Assembly: GCA_963575675.1 (NCBI GenBank)
Contig: CAUYUA010000247.1
Coordinates: forward strand, 1-21,409
Length of the DNA stretch: 21,409 nucleotides
Source: CAUYUA01 sp963575675
GTDB taxonomy: Bacteria; Pseudomonadota; Alphaproteobacteria; Azospirillales; Azospirillaceae
Direction of reading: 5' to 3'
Below, piece after piece: positions 8,506-17,898 of the stretch (positions within the stretch are counted from its first letter, which is position 1; every line of letters begins with the position of its first letter). The notes under the pieces were generated by a model, which worked only from the letters and a program-made list of their open reading frames with translations, did no database searches and was not told the origin of the DNA. The position numbers were made by a program, and so were the translations under genes.

Positions 8506-10407
8506 CTATAAAACGCGCTCCGGCGGAAAACGAAGAGTAACGGTGGCGCCGACGCCAAGAGCACTCTTAATCGTCAAATCAGCGTCATGCATATCAATCA
8601 AACGTTTGGCAATGGTCAAACCAAGCCCTAAACCATCAAAACGTCGATCAAGACCACTTTCGACTTGTCGAAACGGTTGCAACACAAATGCAACCTGCTC
8701 AGGAGCCATGCCAATTCCGCTATCGGCAACAGAAATAAACAGCCCCCCTTCCGAATCGAGTCCGGCGGAAAGGCGCACCCACCCGCCCGCTAAAGTAAAT
8801 TTCACTGCATTCGATAAAAGATTCATCACAGCGCGCGCCACACGCACTTGATCCGCCCTCAACAAAGGCAAAACCTCCGAAGTTTCAGTAAACACGCTCA
8901 CGCCCGCAGCGTCGGCTCGCTCCTGAATAAAAACGACGCAATGCTCAATCAGACACGACACATCCACATCCTGATCCGCCAGCTCGACCTTGCGCATGTC
9001 AAACCGAGACAGGTCTAAAACATCATTCAGCAAATCCAATAAATGAATCCCGGCTTGATGAATCTCTTCAACCCACTCCGTTTGAGTGCCCGACAAGACG
9101 CTATAATGGTTATCCTTCAATAGACTCGCCATGCCGATGATCGCATTCAATGGCGTTCTAAGCTCGTGGCTCATATTCGCAATGAACTCTAATTTGGCCC
9201 GACTGGCCAATTCGGCATTCTCCATGGCTTGGCGCAATTCATCTTCAACTTGCTTTTGGCGCGTAATATCTTCTTCCACCGCCACAAAATTGACGATTGC
9301 GCCATCCGGATCACGCAACGGCGACACCGACGCCGACACCCAAAACAACGATTCGTCGCGACGGCGATTGAGCAATTCACCTCGCCATTCTTCCCCGGCA
9401 AGAATACGCGACCATAAATCCCGGTAAATCTCATAAGATATATGACCGCTCTTAAACATGCGAGGCGTTCGCCCAAGGATCTCTTCCGGTTGATAGCCGG
9501 TGATCTCGCACATACGCGGATTGACGTATTCGATCAGCCCCTCGCGGTTGGTCATCAAAATAGCGGCGGGACTCTGCTCCACCGCGCAAATCAATTTACG
9601 CAGAACCAATTCCGTGTTCTTGATCGAAGTCAGATCAGAGGTGGTGCCGCACACGCGCAACGGCAAACCTTCGGCGTCTCGCTCCACCACCCTTCCGCGC
9701 GCCAAAACCCACCGCACCCGTTGTTCACCAAGAACAACGCGATGCTCAACCTCAATGGCGGGAGTTTCTCCAGCCAAATGCCGCCGCCGCGCCTCTTGCA
9801 CCCGCGCGAGGTCATCTGAATGGACGGCGCAATCCCACATTTTCAGAGTCGGCTCAAGCTCGGAATTCTCATAACACAGACCGTGCAAAACATACCACCG
9901 GGGGCTGTAATACACGACGCCGGAGTCGATGGCCCAATCCCACACCCCGTCATTGACGGCGTCCAGAGCCAAATTCAACCGTTGTTCACTCCGACGCAGA
10001 GCCTTTTCCGCCTCGCGATAGCCGCGCCGCGCCGCAGCGTCCTGCAAAGCCCGCTCAATAGTAGGAATCAAGCGCGCAAGATTGTCCTTGATGATGAAGT
10101 CATGGGCGCCGGCCCGCATCATCGCGGCGGCTTCCTCCTCGCCGATCGCGCCGGAGACCAATATAAACGGCAAGTCCGCATCATCGGCGCGCAGAATTTC
10201 CACCGCCGCCGCCCCACTGAATTTAGGAAGGCGACAATCCGAAATCACAACATCCCACGCGCTCTCGACCAGAAACCGCCGATAATCGCTTTCGATCTCC
10301 ACTCTTTGAACGACAGCGTCCATACCTCCTCGACGAAGAGCGCGCTTTAACAACAGATGATCGTTTTCAGAATCCTCGACATGAAGAATCCGGATGGAGT
10401 TGGTCAT
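8506..10407 (-). CDS. Soluble REC-PAS-PAS histidine kinase
   Basis: A 633-residue cytoplasmic kinase with no membrane segment. It has an N-terminal receiver (about 5-125) with HVEDSEND and phosphoacceptor D57 in VVISDCRLP, then PAS 1 (about 145-265) and PAS 2 (about 275-395; ITGYQPEEILGRTP and the terminal VEEDIT mark the fold and its PAC end). HisKA follows with H414 in SHELRTPLNAIIG, and HATPase (about 515-630) with MNLLSNAVKF, DSGIGM and GLGLGL. An upstream ATG at 10428 overlaps the Shine-Dalgarno sequence; the ATG at 10407 sits 10 nt after AGGAGG and is clearly better. The start lies 51 bp downstream of the CHAT lipoprotein stop, so the two are probably co-transcribed. A receiver placed before the kinase suggests this protein is itself controlled by another kinase, plausibly the neighbouring hybrid kinase. 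There is no C-terminal receiver or HPt. Confidence 0.94.
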   Translation of the reverse strand: MTNSIRILHVEDSENDHLLLKRALRRGGMDAVVQRVEIESDYRRFLVESAWDVVISDCRLPKFSGAAAVEILRADDADLPFILVSGAIGEEEAAAMMRAGAHDFIIKDNLARLIPTIERALQDAAARRGYREAEKALRRSEQRLNLALDAVNDGVWDWAIDSGVVYYSPRWYVLHGLCYENSELEPTLKMWDCAVHSDDLARVQEARRRHLAGETPAIEVEHRVVLGEQRVRWVLARGRVVERDAEGLPLRVCGTTSDLTSIKNTELVLRKLICAVEQSPAAILMTNREGLIEYVNPRMCEITGYQPEEILGRTPRMFKSGHISYEIYRDLWSRILAGEEWRGELLNRRRDESLFWVSASVSPLRDPDGAIVNFVAVEEDITRQKQVEDELRQAMENAELASRAKLEFIANMSHELRTPLNAIIGMASLLKDNHYSVLSGTQTEWVEEIHQAGIHLLDLLNDVLDLSRFDMRKVELADQDVDVSCLIEHCVVFIQERADAAGVSVFTETSEVLPLLRADQVRVARAVMNLLSNAVKFTLAGGWVRLSAGLDSEGGLFISVADSGIGMAPEQVAFVLQPFRQVESGLDRRFDGLGLGLTIAKRLIDMHDADLTIKSALGVGATVTLRFPPERVL

Positions 10408-10458
10408 ATCAAACCTACCTCCTTCCACACAACGTCAACGTCCTCGCTCTCGACTCGT

Positions 10459-13400
10459 TCAACCGCCGTCGCCAACAAGACTATACGGCGCCCAAAAAGC
10501 CGGATGAGCGTAGCTGAATTGCGCAGAGCTTGCATCAAGTTCTCGATAAACGCCGCGCGCAATCATATCCAATTCGGTTGCGCGCAGAGCTTTCGCCCGA
10601 GTCACGCCAGGCTGTTCGGCCTGACGACGAAACACTCCCGTGGTCAAGGCCACAGCCGAGGAGCTTTCCACGGGCCATTGCGTCACCAACAAAGCCCTCG
10701 ACCCCGCGTAGAAAAACGCGCGTCCCAGACCGGAGACCGCTTCAGCCCCGGCGCCGTCTCCAGCAGCGGTGTTGCACGCCGAAAGCACAACCCAATCAGC
10801 GTTCAGTTTCAACCCCAACACCTGATCCATCGTCAACAAACCGACTCCGTTCGCAATTCCGGCGACATCCGGAGCGCTCAACGCCAAAGCCGGCTGCGTC
10901 AAGCCCGCAAGGTCTCCCGACATCAAACCATGCGTGGCGAACATCACCACCCGACGATCATCAAGAGGCGTCGTCATCAAGGTCTGTTCATTCACGCGCT
11001 CTCCCAAAACAACGTCGTTCTCCTGCGAAGCCCCCAACGCCGAAGCGACGGCGCGCACTTCGTCGGCGGTTTCGGGCAAACGCGACAGCGATTTCAACAA
11101 AGCAACATCAATGTCGCCGCGTTTGAGGCCGGCGCGGGTGACCGCGCGCGGCGCGCCCCGAGAAATTCCGCGCTCTCGACGCCCTTCTTCCGCCTGCACG
11201 GGATTGAACCAAGGGTCTCCGAATCCCAAAAACGGCTTGGACGCAGCAGCGCCCGCAGGAAACGAACGCAGCGCGATCAAGGCGTTGACGGAGGGAATCT
11301 GAACAACCGCAGCTTTATGAACCAACCACGGAACACCGCGATAGTGCGCATAAAGCGGCTCGTCGGCGACCGGAGACGGAAGTTGATAGGGCTCCGTCAC
11401 CAAGACCGTCAACGGCAGTTGCCCCAAAGCCTTATCCGGAGCCGCAATCAAAACTTCAGCCCCACGCCAACCGGCTTCGACCGGACGCAACAGAGCATCG
11501 TAAAGCTTATAAGCGGCGGCCACATCGTAGACGAGCATTTGATCCAAGGAACGCCCGCCGGGATTAAGCTGGTTGCGCAGACCCGCCACGATTGCGGCAA
11601 GCTCCGCCCGTCCCAAAGAGACGACGGCGAAAGCGGGCGCGCCTTCGGCGGGAATCGCCCACACCAAAATCTCGCGTTCACGCACCAAAAACGCAATCAA
11701 CGCCTCGCCTTTGCGCAGCAAACGCTGTGTTTGAATCAGAGTCGGCGGCGGCGGGCTGCGCAAATCGGCATAACGCGGAAACTTCTGTTGCAGCTCGTCG
11801 CGCAAAGCTCTGCGCGCCGCGCCAAGAGAGGAAACATCGGCCATCAACGCCTTAACAACGCCGCCGTCGCGTTGATCCGACGGCAAGGAAAGTTGATTGA
11901 CCAACAACGCCTGCCGCGCAACGAGTTCAAGATGCGCGTCTTGCTCACGCCGCGCGATGTCCGCCGTTGCGCCGCCGCCGACGGCGATTCGCGCCGCCGA
12001 AGACGTAATCGCCCGTTGGACCGAATGCCCACGCACGACGTCGGCCAAAGAAAACGCCTCGGCGACGGCGACCGCATCGCCGCGCATCGCGCGCGCCGCC
12101 AACAAACCAATGAAATCGTCGAAAATTTCTTGGCGCTGCTGATAGGAGCCCGTAGAGGTCTCTTCATCTTCGCCATCGGCGCTTTCGACCGCGCGCCCCG
12201 CCAAAAGACCGCGCGCGGCGGCTCGGAAGGTCGTCAACGCCGCGTCGCATTCTCCGGACGCCAACATAGCCTGCCCCAAACGCCCGCGCGCCAAGGCTGC
12301 GCGAAAATGATCGGCTCCATAGAGCCGCGTGTTTCGATCCAGAATCTGCGAGAAAACGGCGACGGCGTCCGTTGACCGTCCACCGGCCAAAAGAGCCGCG
12401 CCATACGACATATTATTTTCTAGAACGCGATGTCGAAGATCGATGACGCTTGCCGAATCTCCCGCCAAATCCTGACGCAACGCCTCGAATGCGGCCAGAG
12501 CCTCGACGTTTCGACCAGAGCGCCCCAATATCCCGCCCAAACGCGCCCGCGCTTTCGCCAAAGGAGCCGCGTCGCGTTCGAACCCGATTTTTTCATAAAC
12601 ATCGATGGCCGCTCGCGCCAAAGTCTCGGCGTCGCCGAGACGCCCCTGCTCGGCCAACGCCGAAGTCAGCGCGCCCAAAGCCGACGCCGTTTGCGGCGCG
12701 TAACGCCCATGATTTTTTAATGCGAGCAACAGAGCTTGACGCGCGACCGCCTCGGCCTCCAACCCGCGCCCCAGAGGCGTCAACACCCCCGAAGAAAACC
12801 GCCACAATATCGAACTCTTCTCGTCTTCGAGCGCGTCTTCGACGTCGTTTTGATCGGCGGCGCCTCCCACAAGCCGCTCTTCCAGCGCCAAGGAGCGACG
12901 ATAAGCTTGTTCGGCGCCGCGCAGTTTCCCGGCCTCTTGAGCAAACATCGCCTCGGCCCACGCCAAGTTCTTTTCCCAATGGTCGCCCTGCTCGGCGTAG
13001 CGCTTCTTCGAGCGCAATCCATCCATCAAACCGCGCAAACGCTCCAACCACTGTCGAGCGCTCTCCAAATCGCCGAATTGGCTGTATTCCTGAACCAAGG
13101 AGCGATACGCCCCCGTCAGCATTCCCTGACGCGCTCCGGAGGCCTCGATCAACTTGACGTAACGCAAGCGCGCCTCCAACGCGGCGCGCGGACGCCCCGA
13201 CGTCGTTTCGGCTTGAGCCGTGATTTTCAGAGATGCAATCAGAGATTCCTCGTCCTGCGCCACCTCTGCTGCGCGCAGGGCCTCGCGGCTATCGGCCAAA
13301 GCCTGCCCCACTCGTCCTAAAGCCCGCGCCGCTTGAGCGCGTCGGCGATAGAACGCGCTCAAGGCTTTTCCGTCTGCGCCATCAGGAGCCGAAGCGTCGG

Positions 13401-13635
13401 CGACGGCGCGGCGACGCGCGACTTTTTCGGCGTCCGGGCTTTCTTGATCAAGGATCGCCGTAATATCGGAGATCGCATGTTGAGACGATGCGTAGTCTTC
13501 TCTTTGCGACGTCATCCGCGTGGTGATCTGCCTTGCTTCAGAAAGCGAGACTGTTGGCGGTCCTCCAACCGGCTGACACGCGGAAACCGTCATTCCTACG
13601 CTTAACAAAGCCAACCTCAGAACGCCGCGCGTCAT
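10459..13635 (-). CDS. Predicted lipoprotein with TPR repeats and C-terminal CHAT (caspase-like) domain
   Basis: A 1058-residue protein. The N-terminus is a lipoprotein signal: basic start, hydrophobic stretch and lipobox VSAC with the acylated cysteine at 20, followed by Gln. Residues about 50-600 are helical TPR-like repeats (for example AEQAYRRSLALEE and DAETLARAAIDVYEKIG). Residues about 690-1055 form a CHAT domain (caspase HetF associated with TPRs) with the expected dyad: H902 in FATHGL and C954 in LSACNTAAGDG, then GLGRAFFYAGSRALL and a terminal HPAFWAPYSLVG. CHAT proteins are known or predicted cysteine proteases; TPRs usually bind partners. A Shine-Dalgarno CAGGAG precedes the ATG by 7 nt. 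It is the first gene of the minus-strand signalling cluster. Its oddity is the export signal, since most studied CHAT proteases act in the cytoplasm. Substrate unknown. Confidence 0.93.
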   Translation of the reverse strand: MTRGVLRLALLSVGMTVSACQPVGGPPTVSLSEARQITTRMTSQREDYASSQHAISDITAILDQESPDAEKVARRRAVADASAPDGADGKALSAFYRRRAQAARALGRVGQALADSREALRAAEVAQDEESLIASLKITAQAETTSGRPRAALEARLRYVKLIEASGARQGMLTGAYRSLVQEYSQFGDLESARQWLERLRGLMDGLRSKKRYAEQGDHWEKNLAWAEAMFAQEAGKLRGAEQAYRRSLALEERLVGGAADQNDVEDALEDEKSSILWRFSSGVLTPLGRGLEAEAVARQALLLALKNHGRYAPQTASALGALTSALAEQGRLGDAETLARAAIDVYEKIGFERDAAPLAKARARLGGILGRSGRNVEALAAFEALRQDLAGDSASVIDLRHRVLENNMSYGAALLAGGRSTDAVAVFSQILDRNTRLYGADHFRAALARGRLGQAMLASGECDAALTTFRAAARGLLAGRAVESADGEDEETSTGSYQQRQEIFDDFIGLLAARAMRGDAVAVAEAFSLADVVRGHSVQRAITSSAARIAVGGGATADIARREQDAHLELVARQALLVNQLSLPSDQRDGGVVKALMADVSSLGAARRALRDELQQKFPRYADLRSPPPPTLIQTQRLLRKGEALIAFLVREREILVWAIPAEGAPAFAVVSLGRAELAAIVAGLRNQLNPGGRSLDQMLVYDVAAAYKLYDALLRPVEAGWRGAEVLIAAPDKALGQLPLTVLVTEPYQLPSPVADEPLYAHYRGVPWLVHKAAVVQIPSVNALIALRSFPAGAAASKPFLGFGDPWFNPVQAEEGRRERGISRGAPRAVTRAGLKRGDIDVALLKSLSRLPETADEVRAVASALGASQENDVVLGERVNEQTLMTTPLDDRRVVMFATHGLMSGDLAGLTQPALALSAPDVAGIANGVGLLTMDQVLGLKLNADWVVLSACNTAAGDGAGAEAVSGLGRAFFYAGSRALLVTQWPVESSSAVALTTGVFRRQAEQPGVTRAKALRATELDMIARGVYRELDASSAQFSYAHPAFWAPYSLVGDGG

Positions 13636-13680
13636 AATAATGCTCCTGATGGTTTGGAAAGCGAGAATAAAAAGTCAACT

Positions 13681-13893
13681 GGGTCCAGGGACTGTGTTCC
13701 TGGTCGCCGGGGATCATAAGGGGGGAGCGAAAGCCCCCCTTATCGCCGTCAGGCGAACATCTCGCAGCTTACACGGAGTTTGCTTTAAGGCGAACATCTT
13801 ACAGCCTACACGAAGATTGCCTTACGGCAAATAAGGGGGGCTTTCGCTCCCCCCTTATGATCCCCGGCGACCAGGAACACAGTCCCTGGACCC
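13681..13893. repeat. Composite palindromic element, family A, copy 3 (best preserved)
   Basis: This 213-bp element has perfect 63-bp terminal inverted repeats (13681-13743 and 13831-13893), beginning GGGTCCAGGGACTGTGTTCC. Between them are two tandem copies of a 37-38-bp unit (13751-13787 and 13788-13825) starting AGGCGAACATCT, then a small hairpin TTGCCTTACGGCAA. It lies between the MDR oxidoreductase stop (13919) and the CHAT lipoprotein start (13635). It has no transposase and I see no target-site duplication. The size and structure are like a MITE or a very large REP/BIME-type element. Open frames within it are not genes. Confidence 0.93.
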
Positions 13894-13918
13894 ATCCGTT
13901 TTTCCAGCCGACCGCTTT

Positions 13919-14986
13919 TCAACCAAAGGCGACACGCAGAGTAATCTTGCCGCGCACATGCCCGGCTCGACTAAGGTCTTGAGCGCGCGCCGCGTCTTCC
14001 AGCATCATCTCTGTAATATAGAGCGGTCGAATCTGCTCTTTTTCCAAAAGCTGCGCAATCCGTCGAAGCTGCCCTCCGTTCGGCGAGACAAACACAAAAG
14101 CCGTGCGAATAGAATGATCCTCCGCCAATAACTCATCCGGCATATCAACCACCGACACCAACACTCCCCCAGGACGAATCAATCCATAGCTCTCCGCGAG
14201 AACCGAGCCGCCCAGCGTGTCCAAAACCACATCCACACCGCCGGGACTAAACGCCCGCACCCGCTCCGCCACAGAATCGCCGGAATAGTCAATAACCTCG
14301 TCGGCGCCCAAAGAACGAACATAGGCGTGATTGGACAAACCGGCCGTGGCGATCACTCGCGCGCCAACCTGCTTGGCGAACTGAACCGCCATGCCGCCGA
14401 CTCCACCCGACGCCGCGTGAATTAAAATCGTCTGCTCAGAAGCCAAACGAGCCGCGTCAAATAAAGCTTGCCACGCCGTCAAGCCGACAAGAGGAATCGT
14501 CGCCGTCTCACGCGACGAAAGATTCGACGGCGCCGGAGCCGCCGCATCCGCCGAAACCGTCACATACTCCGCATACGAACCCCACCGGACCAAGGGCTTG
14601 CGACAATAGGCGTAGACCGGGTCTCCGATGGAGAAACCCGCCGAAGTCGCGCCTCGACGACGGCGCGTCGCCACATGAAAACCCGCGCGATTAACCACGA
14701 ATCGATCGCCGGCCCCCCGCATCGCCACCGATCCGATGTCATGCACTTTGGGAACTTGATCGCCAATCGCCACGATATCGCCCGCCACATCCCATCCCGG
14801 AATCAACGGAAATTCGTGCGGAAACACATCCGACAGCCACCCCTCCCGAATCTTCCAATCAACGGGGTTGACCGCCGTATGCCGCACTTTAATAAGAATT
14901 TCGTCCGGCTCCGGCGACGGGATTGGAACTTCTCTCAACTGCAACCGATCCGATCCGCCGAACCCATCAATCACCATTGCTTTCAT
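13919..14986 (-). CDS. NAD(P)-dependent MDR-family oxidoreductase, quinone-oxidoreductase-like
   Basis: A 355-residue cytoplasmic medium-chain dehydrogenase/reductase. The GroES-like N-terminal part carries EILIKVRHTAVNPVDWKIREG and PGWDVAGDIVAIG. The Rossmann part has IHAASGGVGGMAVQFAK (about 189-205), the nucleotide-binding glycine motif, followed by SLGADEVIDY and VLDTLGG. I see no structural-zinc cysteine cluster, which fits quinone-reductase-like members that use NADPH. The frame is open upstream to 15118, but MKAMVIDGFG at 14986 matches the usual family start and has AAGGAGG 9 nt upstream. Residues about 81-116 are an in-frame insertion of about 36 residues where relatives normally run straight on to a VGD-type turn (here SIGDPVYAYCRKP, about 119-131). 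The gene diverges from prfC. The exact substrate cannot be told. Confidence 0.9.
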   Translation of the reverse strand: MKAMVIDGFGGSDRLQLREVPIPSPEPDEILIKVRHTAVNPVDWKIREGWLSDVFPHEFPLIPGWDVAGDIVAIGDQVPKVHDIGSVAMRGAGDRFVVNRAGFHVATRRRRGATSAGFSIGDPVYAYCRKPLVRWGSYAEYVTVSADAAAPAPSNLSSRETATIPLVGLTAWQALFDAARLASEQTILIHAASGGVGGMAVQFAKQVGARVIATAGLSNHAYVRSLGADEVIDYSGDSVAERVRAFSPGGVDVVLDTLGGSVLAESYGLIRPGGVLVSVVDMPDELLAEDHSIRTAFVFVSPNGGQLRRIAQLLEKEQIRPLYITEMMLEDAARAQDLSRAGHVRGKITLRVAFG

Positions 14987-15141
14987 CACCCGCCCCCTCC
15001 TTCTTCGGTCACCCAAAGCCCATTTTTTTCCATTGAAGCGTGGCGCAAAAAACGCCAAACCTGCTATCGTGCCGACAAAGTGAATTATTGACTCACACCC
15101 CTCGACTTCCCTGAACAACCAACCCGAATCTCGAACAACAT

Positions 15142-15331
15142 ATTAGACAATCCCGGAAACCGCGTTCCCCGTCGCCGGAGCCAAGGGCGAAAGCTTCCCC
15201 CCCCTTACCACCATAACTTACCACCATAAGGCGAGTATCGTCGTTTGCTTTACGGCAAATAAAGAGGATATTCGCTCCCTCCCCTTGTGATCCCCCAACG
15301 ACCGGGAACACAGCTCCTGGCTCCGTCTAAT
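15142..15331. repeat. Composite palindromic element, family A, copy 4 (diverged)
   Basis: Terminal sequences ATTAGACAATCCCGG and CTCCTGGCTCCGTCTAAT are imperfect inverted repeats related to the other three copies. The centre retains GTTTGCTTTACGGCAAATAA but is shortened, and it contains a local duplication of a TTACCACCATAA-type motif (about 15206-15230). It lies in the divergent region between the MDR gene and prfC. The right end runs directly into a 15-bp tandem repeat. Confidence 0.75.
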
Positions 15332-15395
15332 CGCGCTCCGTCTAATCGCGCTCCGTCTAATCGCGCTCCGTCTAATCGCGCTCCGTCCAATCGTT
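15321..15395. repeat. 15-bp minisatellite, five copies
   Basis: Unit CTCCGTCTAATCGCG begins at 15321, 15336, 15351, 15366 and 15381. The first four copies are identical; the fifth is CTCCGTCCAATCGTT. The first unit includes the outer end of palindromic element copy 4 (TCCGTCTAAT), so the array probably arose by slippage at the element border. It lies about 110 bp upstream of prfC. There are no spacers, so this is not a CRISPR array. Confidence 0.95.
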
Positions 15396-15431
15396 CAGGA
15401 AAGTCGCAAACTATGGAGCAATAATTCAGCG

Positions 15432-15460
15432 TTGACATCAATCTTCCGTTTTGTTGTTTT
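15432..15460 (+). promoter_or_regulatory. Possible prfC promoter
   Basis: A perfect TTGACA (15432-15437) is followed at about 17 bp by a poor -10 (TGTTTT, 15455-15460). It lies about 45 bp upstream of the prfC start and beyond the minisatellite. The -35 is convincing on its own, but the -10 is not. Low confidence. Confidence 0.3.
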
Positions 15461-15503
15461 GCCCGTTTCGGCGCCGCCGCTTCAAGGATTTTAGGCCCTC
15501 CCC

Positions 15504-17123
<1,620 letters not shown>

Positions 17124-17238
17124 AAACCAATCATAGAAACCATAGAGTAAAATTAAAAACGACCAAGATTAAAACAGGCTAGATGGAACCGGCTCTTTTT
17201 AATCTTATCGTTCCGCCCGTTGGCGCAAAACCAAACAA

Positions 17239-17273
17239 AAAAAGCCTGAAGCTTCAACAGCTCCAGGCTTTTT
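17239..17273. terminator. Bidirectional intrinsic terminator between prfC and the peroxiredoxin gene
   Basis: Perfect 10-bp stem AAAAAGCCTG (17239-17248) and CAGGCTTTTT (17264-17273) around a 15-nt loop. A run of T follows the stem on the plus strand, and the mirrored A-run serves the minus strand. It sits between two convergent genes (stops at 17123 and 17306), exactly where a shared terminator is expected. Confidence 0.9.
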
Positions 17274-17305
17274 CTTGACCAAAACTACTTTGACCAAAAC
17301 TTACT

Positions 17306-17824
17306 TTAGCGGCTCTTGAGCCAGTTCAGCATCGTGTCGGCGTCGGAAACTTTAAACGGATCCGTCGGGCAATTGTCCTGAATCTCGTCTTCGACGAACA
17401 TCTTCACGATCTCGCCGTTTTCCACGAACATCGAATAACGCCAGCTACGCATGCCGAAGCCCAAATTGGACTTATCAACCAACATCCCCATCTTGCGCGA
17501 GAATTCGCCATTCCCGTCAGGCAACAAGAAGACGTTCTTGGCTCCCTGAGCTTTACCCCAGTTGAACATCACAAAGGCGTCGTTAACCGACAAACACACC
17601 ACCGCGTCAACGCCCAGAGCCTTAAATTGATCATACAGCTCTTCATAACGCGGCAAGTGCGAGGTGGAGCATGTGGGGGTGTAGGCGCCCGGTAGAGAAA
17701 ACACCACCACTTTCTTGCCGTCAAACAGTTCGGCGCTGCTGAGGTCTTTCCATTCGAAAGGATTCGGACCACCCAGAGCTTCATTACGAACGCGGGTCTT
17801 AAAGATCACACTTGGAACGCGCAT
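17306..17824 (-). CDS. Peroxiredoxin, Prx5 type
   Basis: A 172-residue thiol peroxidase that reduces hydrogen peroxide and organic hydroperoxides. The peroxidatic site is PGAYTPTCSTSHLP with C52 and T49; R126 in GMRSWRYS supplies the conserved arginine. Further cysteines are C77 and C152. The Prx5 signature FSLPGAYTPTCS and the length without a C-terminal glutaredoxin place it in the Prx5/AHP-like single-domain group, which usually takes electrons from glutathione/glutaredoxin or thioredoxin. Start at 17824 is backed by AGGGAGA 7 nt upstream. It stands alone: convergent with prfC and divergent from the small exported protein. A candidate promoter lies at 17869-17898. The electron donor is not visible here. 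Confidence 0.95.
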   Translation of the reverse strand: MRVPSVIFKTRVRNEALGGPNPFEWKDLSSAELFDGKKVVVFSLPGAYTPTCSTSHLPRYEELYDQFKALGVDAVVCLSVNDAFVMFNWGKAQGAKNVFLLPDGNGEFSRKMGMLVDKSNLGFGMRSWRYSMFVENGEIVKMFVEDEIQDNCPTDPFKVSDADTMLNWLKSR

Positions 17825-17868
17825 AATTCTCTCCCTATTGTCCTTGACATAAGCAAGAAACGCAAACG

Positions 17869-17898
17869 ATCATACAAAAGACGCCCCTCATTTTCCAA
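17869..17898 (-). promoter_or_regulatory. Candidate promoter of the peroxiredoxin gene
   Basis: Read on the minus strand, TTGGAA (17893-17898) and TATGAT (17869-17874) are separated by 18 bp and lie about 45 bp upstream of the start codon. Both hexamers resemble sigma-70 consensus (4 of 6 and 5 of 6). I saw no clear OxyR-type spaced dyad. Confidence 0.35.

Noticed and set aside
10357..12375. Plus-strand open frame of 672 codons opposite the CHAT lipoprotein gene
   Set aside because: It is antisense to a gene with clear domains. The translation is rich in Arg, Gln and His and has no recognisable fold, as expected from mirrored codon bias.
13640..13834. Small plus-strand frame in palindromic element copy 3, and similar ones at 8231-8497 and 7998-8366
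   Set aside because: They are translations of the repeat arms and recur because the repeat recurs. There is no protein-level conservation signal beyond DNA identity.
15321..15395. CRISPR-like array
   Set aside because: The 15-bp units are directly adjacent with no spacers, and no cas genes are present.
15250..15441. Minus-strand frame with LDGAR repeats, resembling a pentapeptide-repeat protein
   Set aside because: It is produced by a 15-bp DNA tandem repeat, has no ribosome site and runs into the palindromic element.
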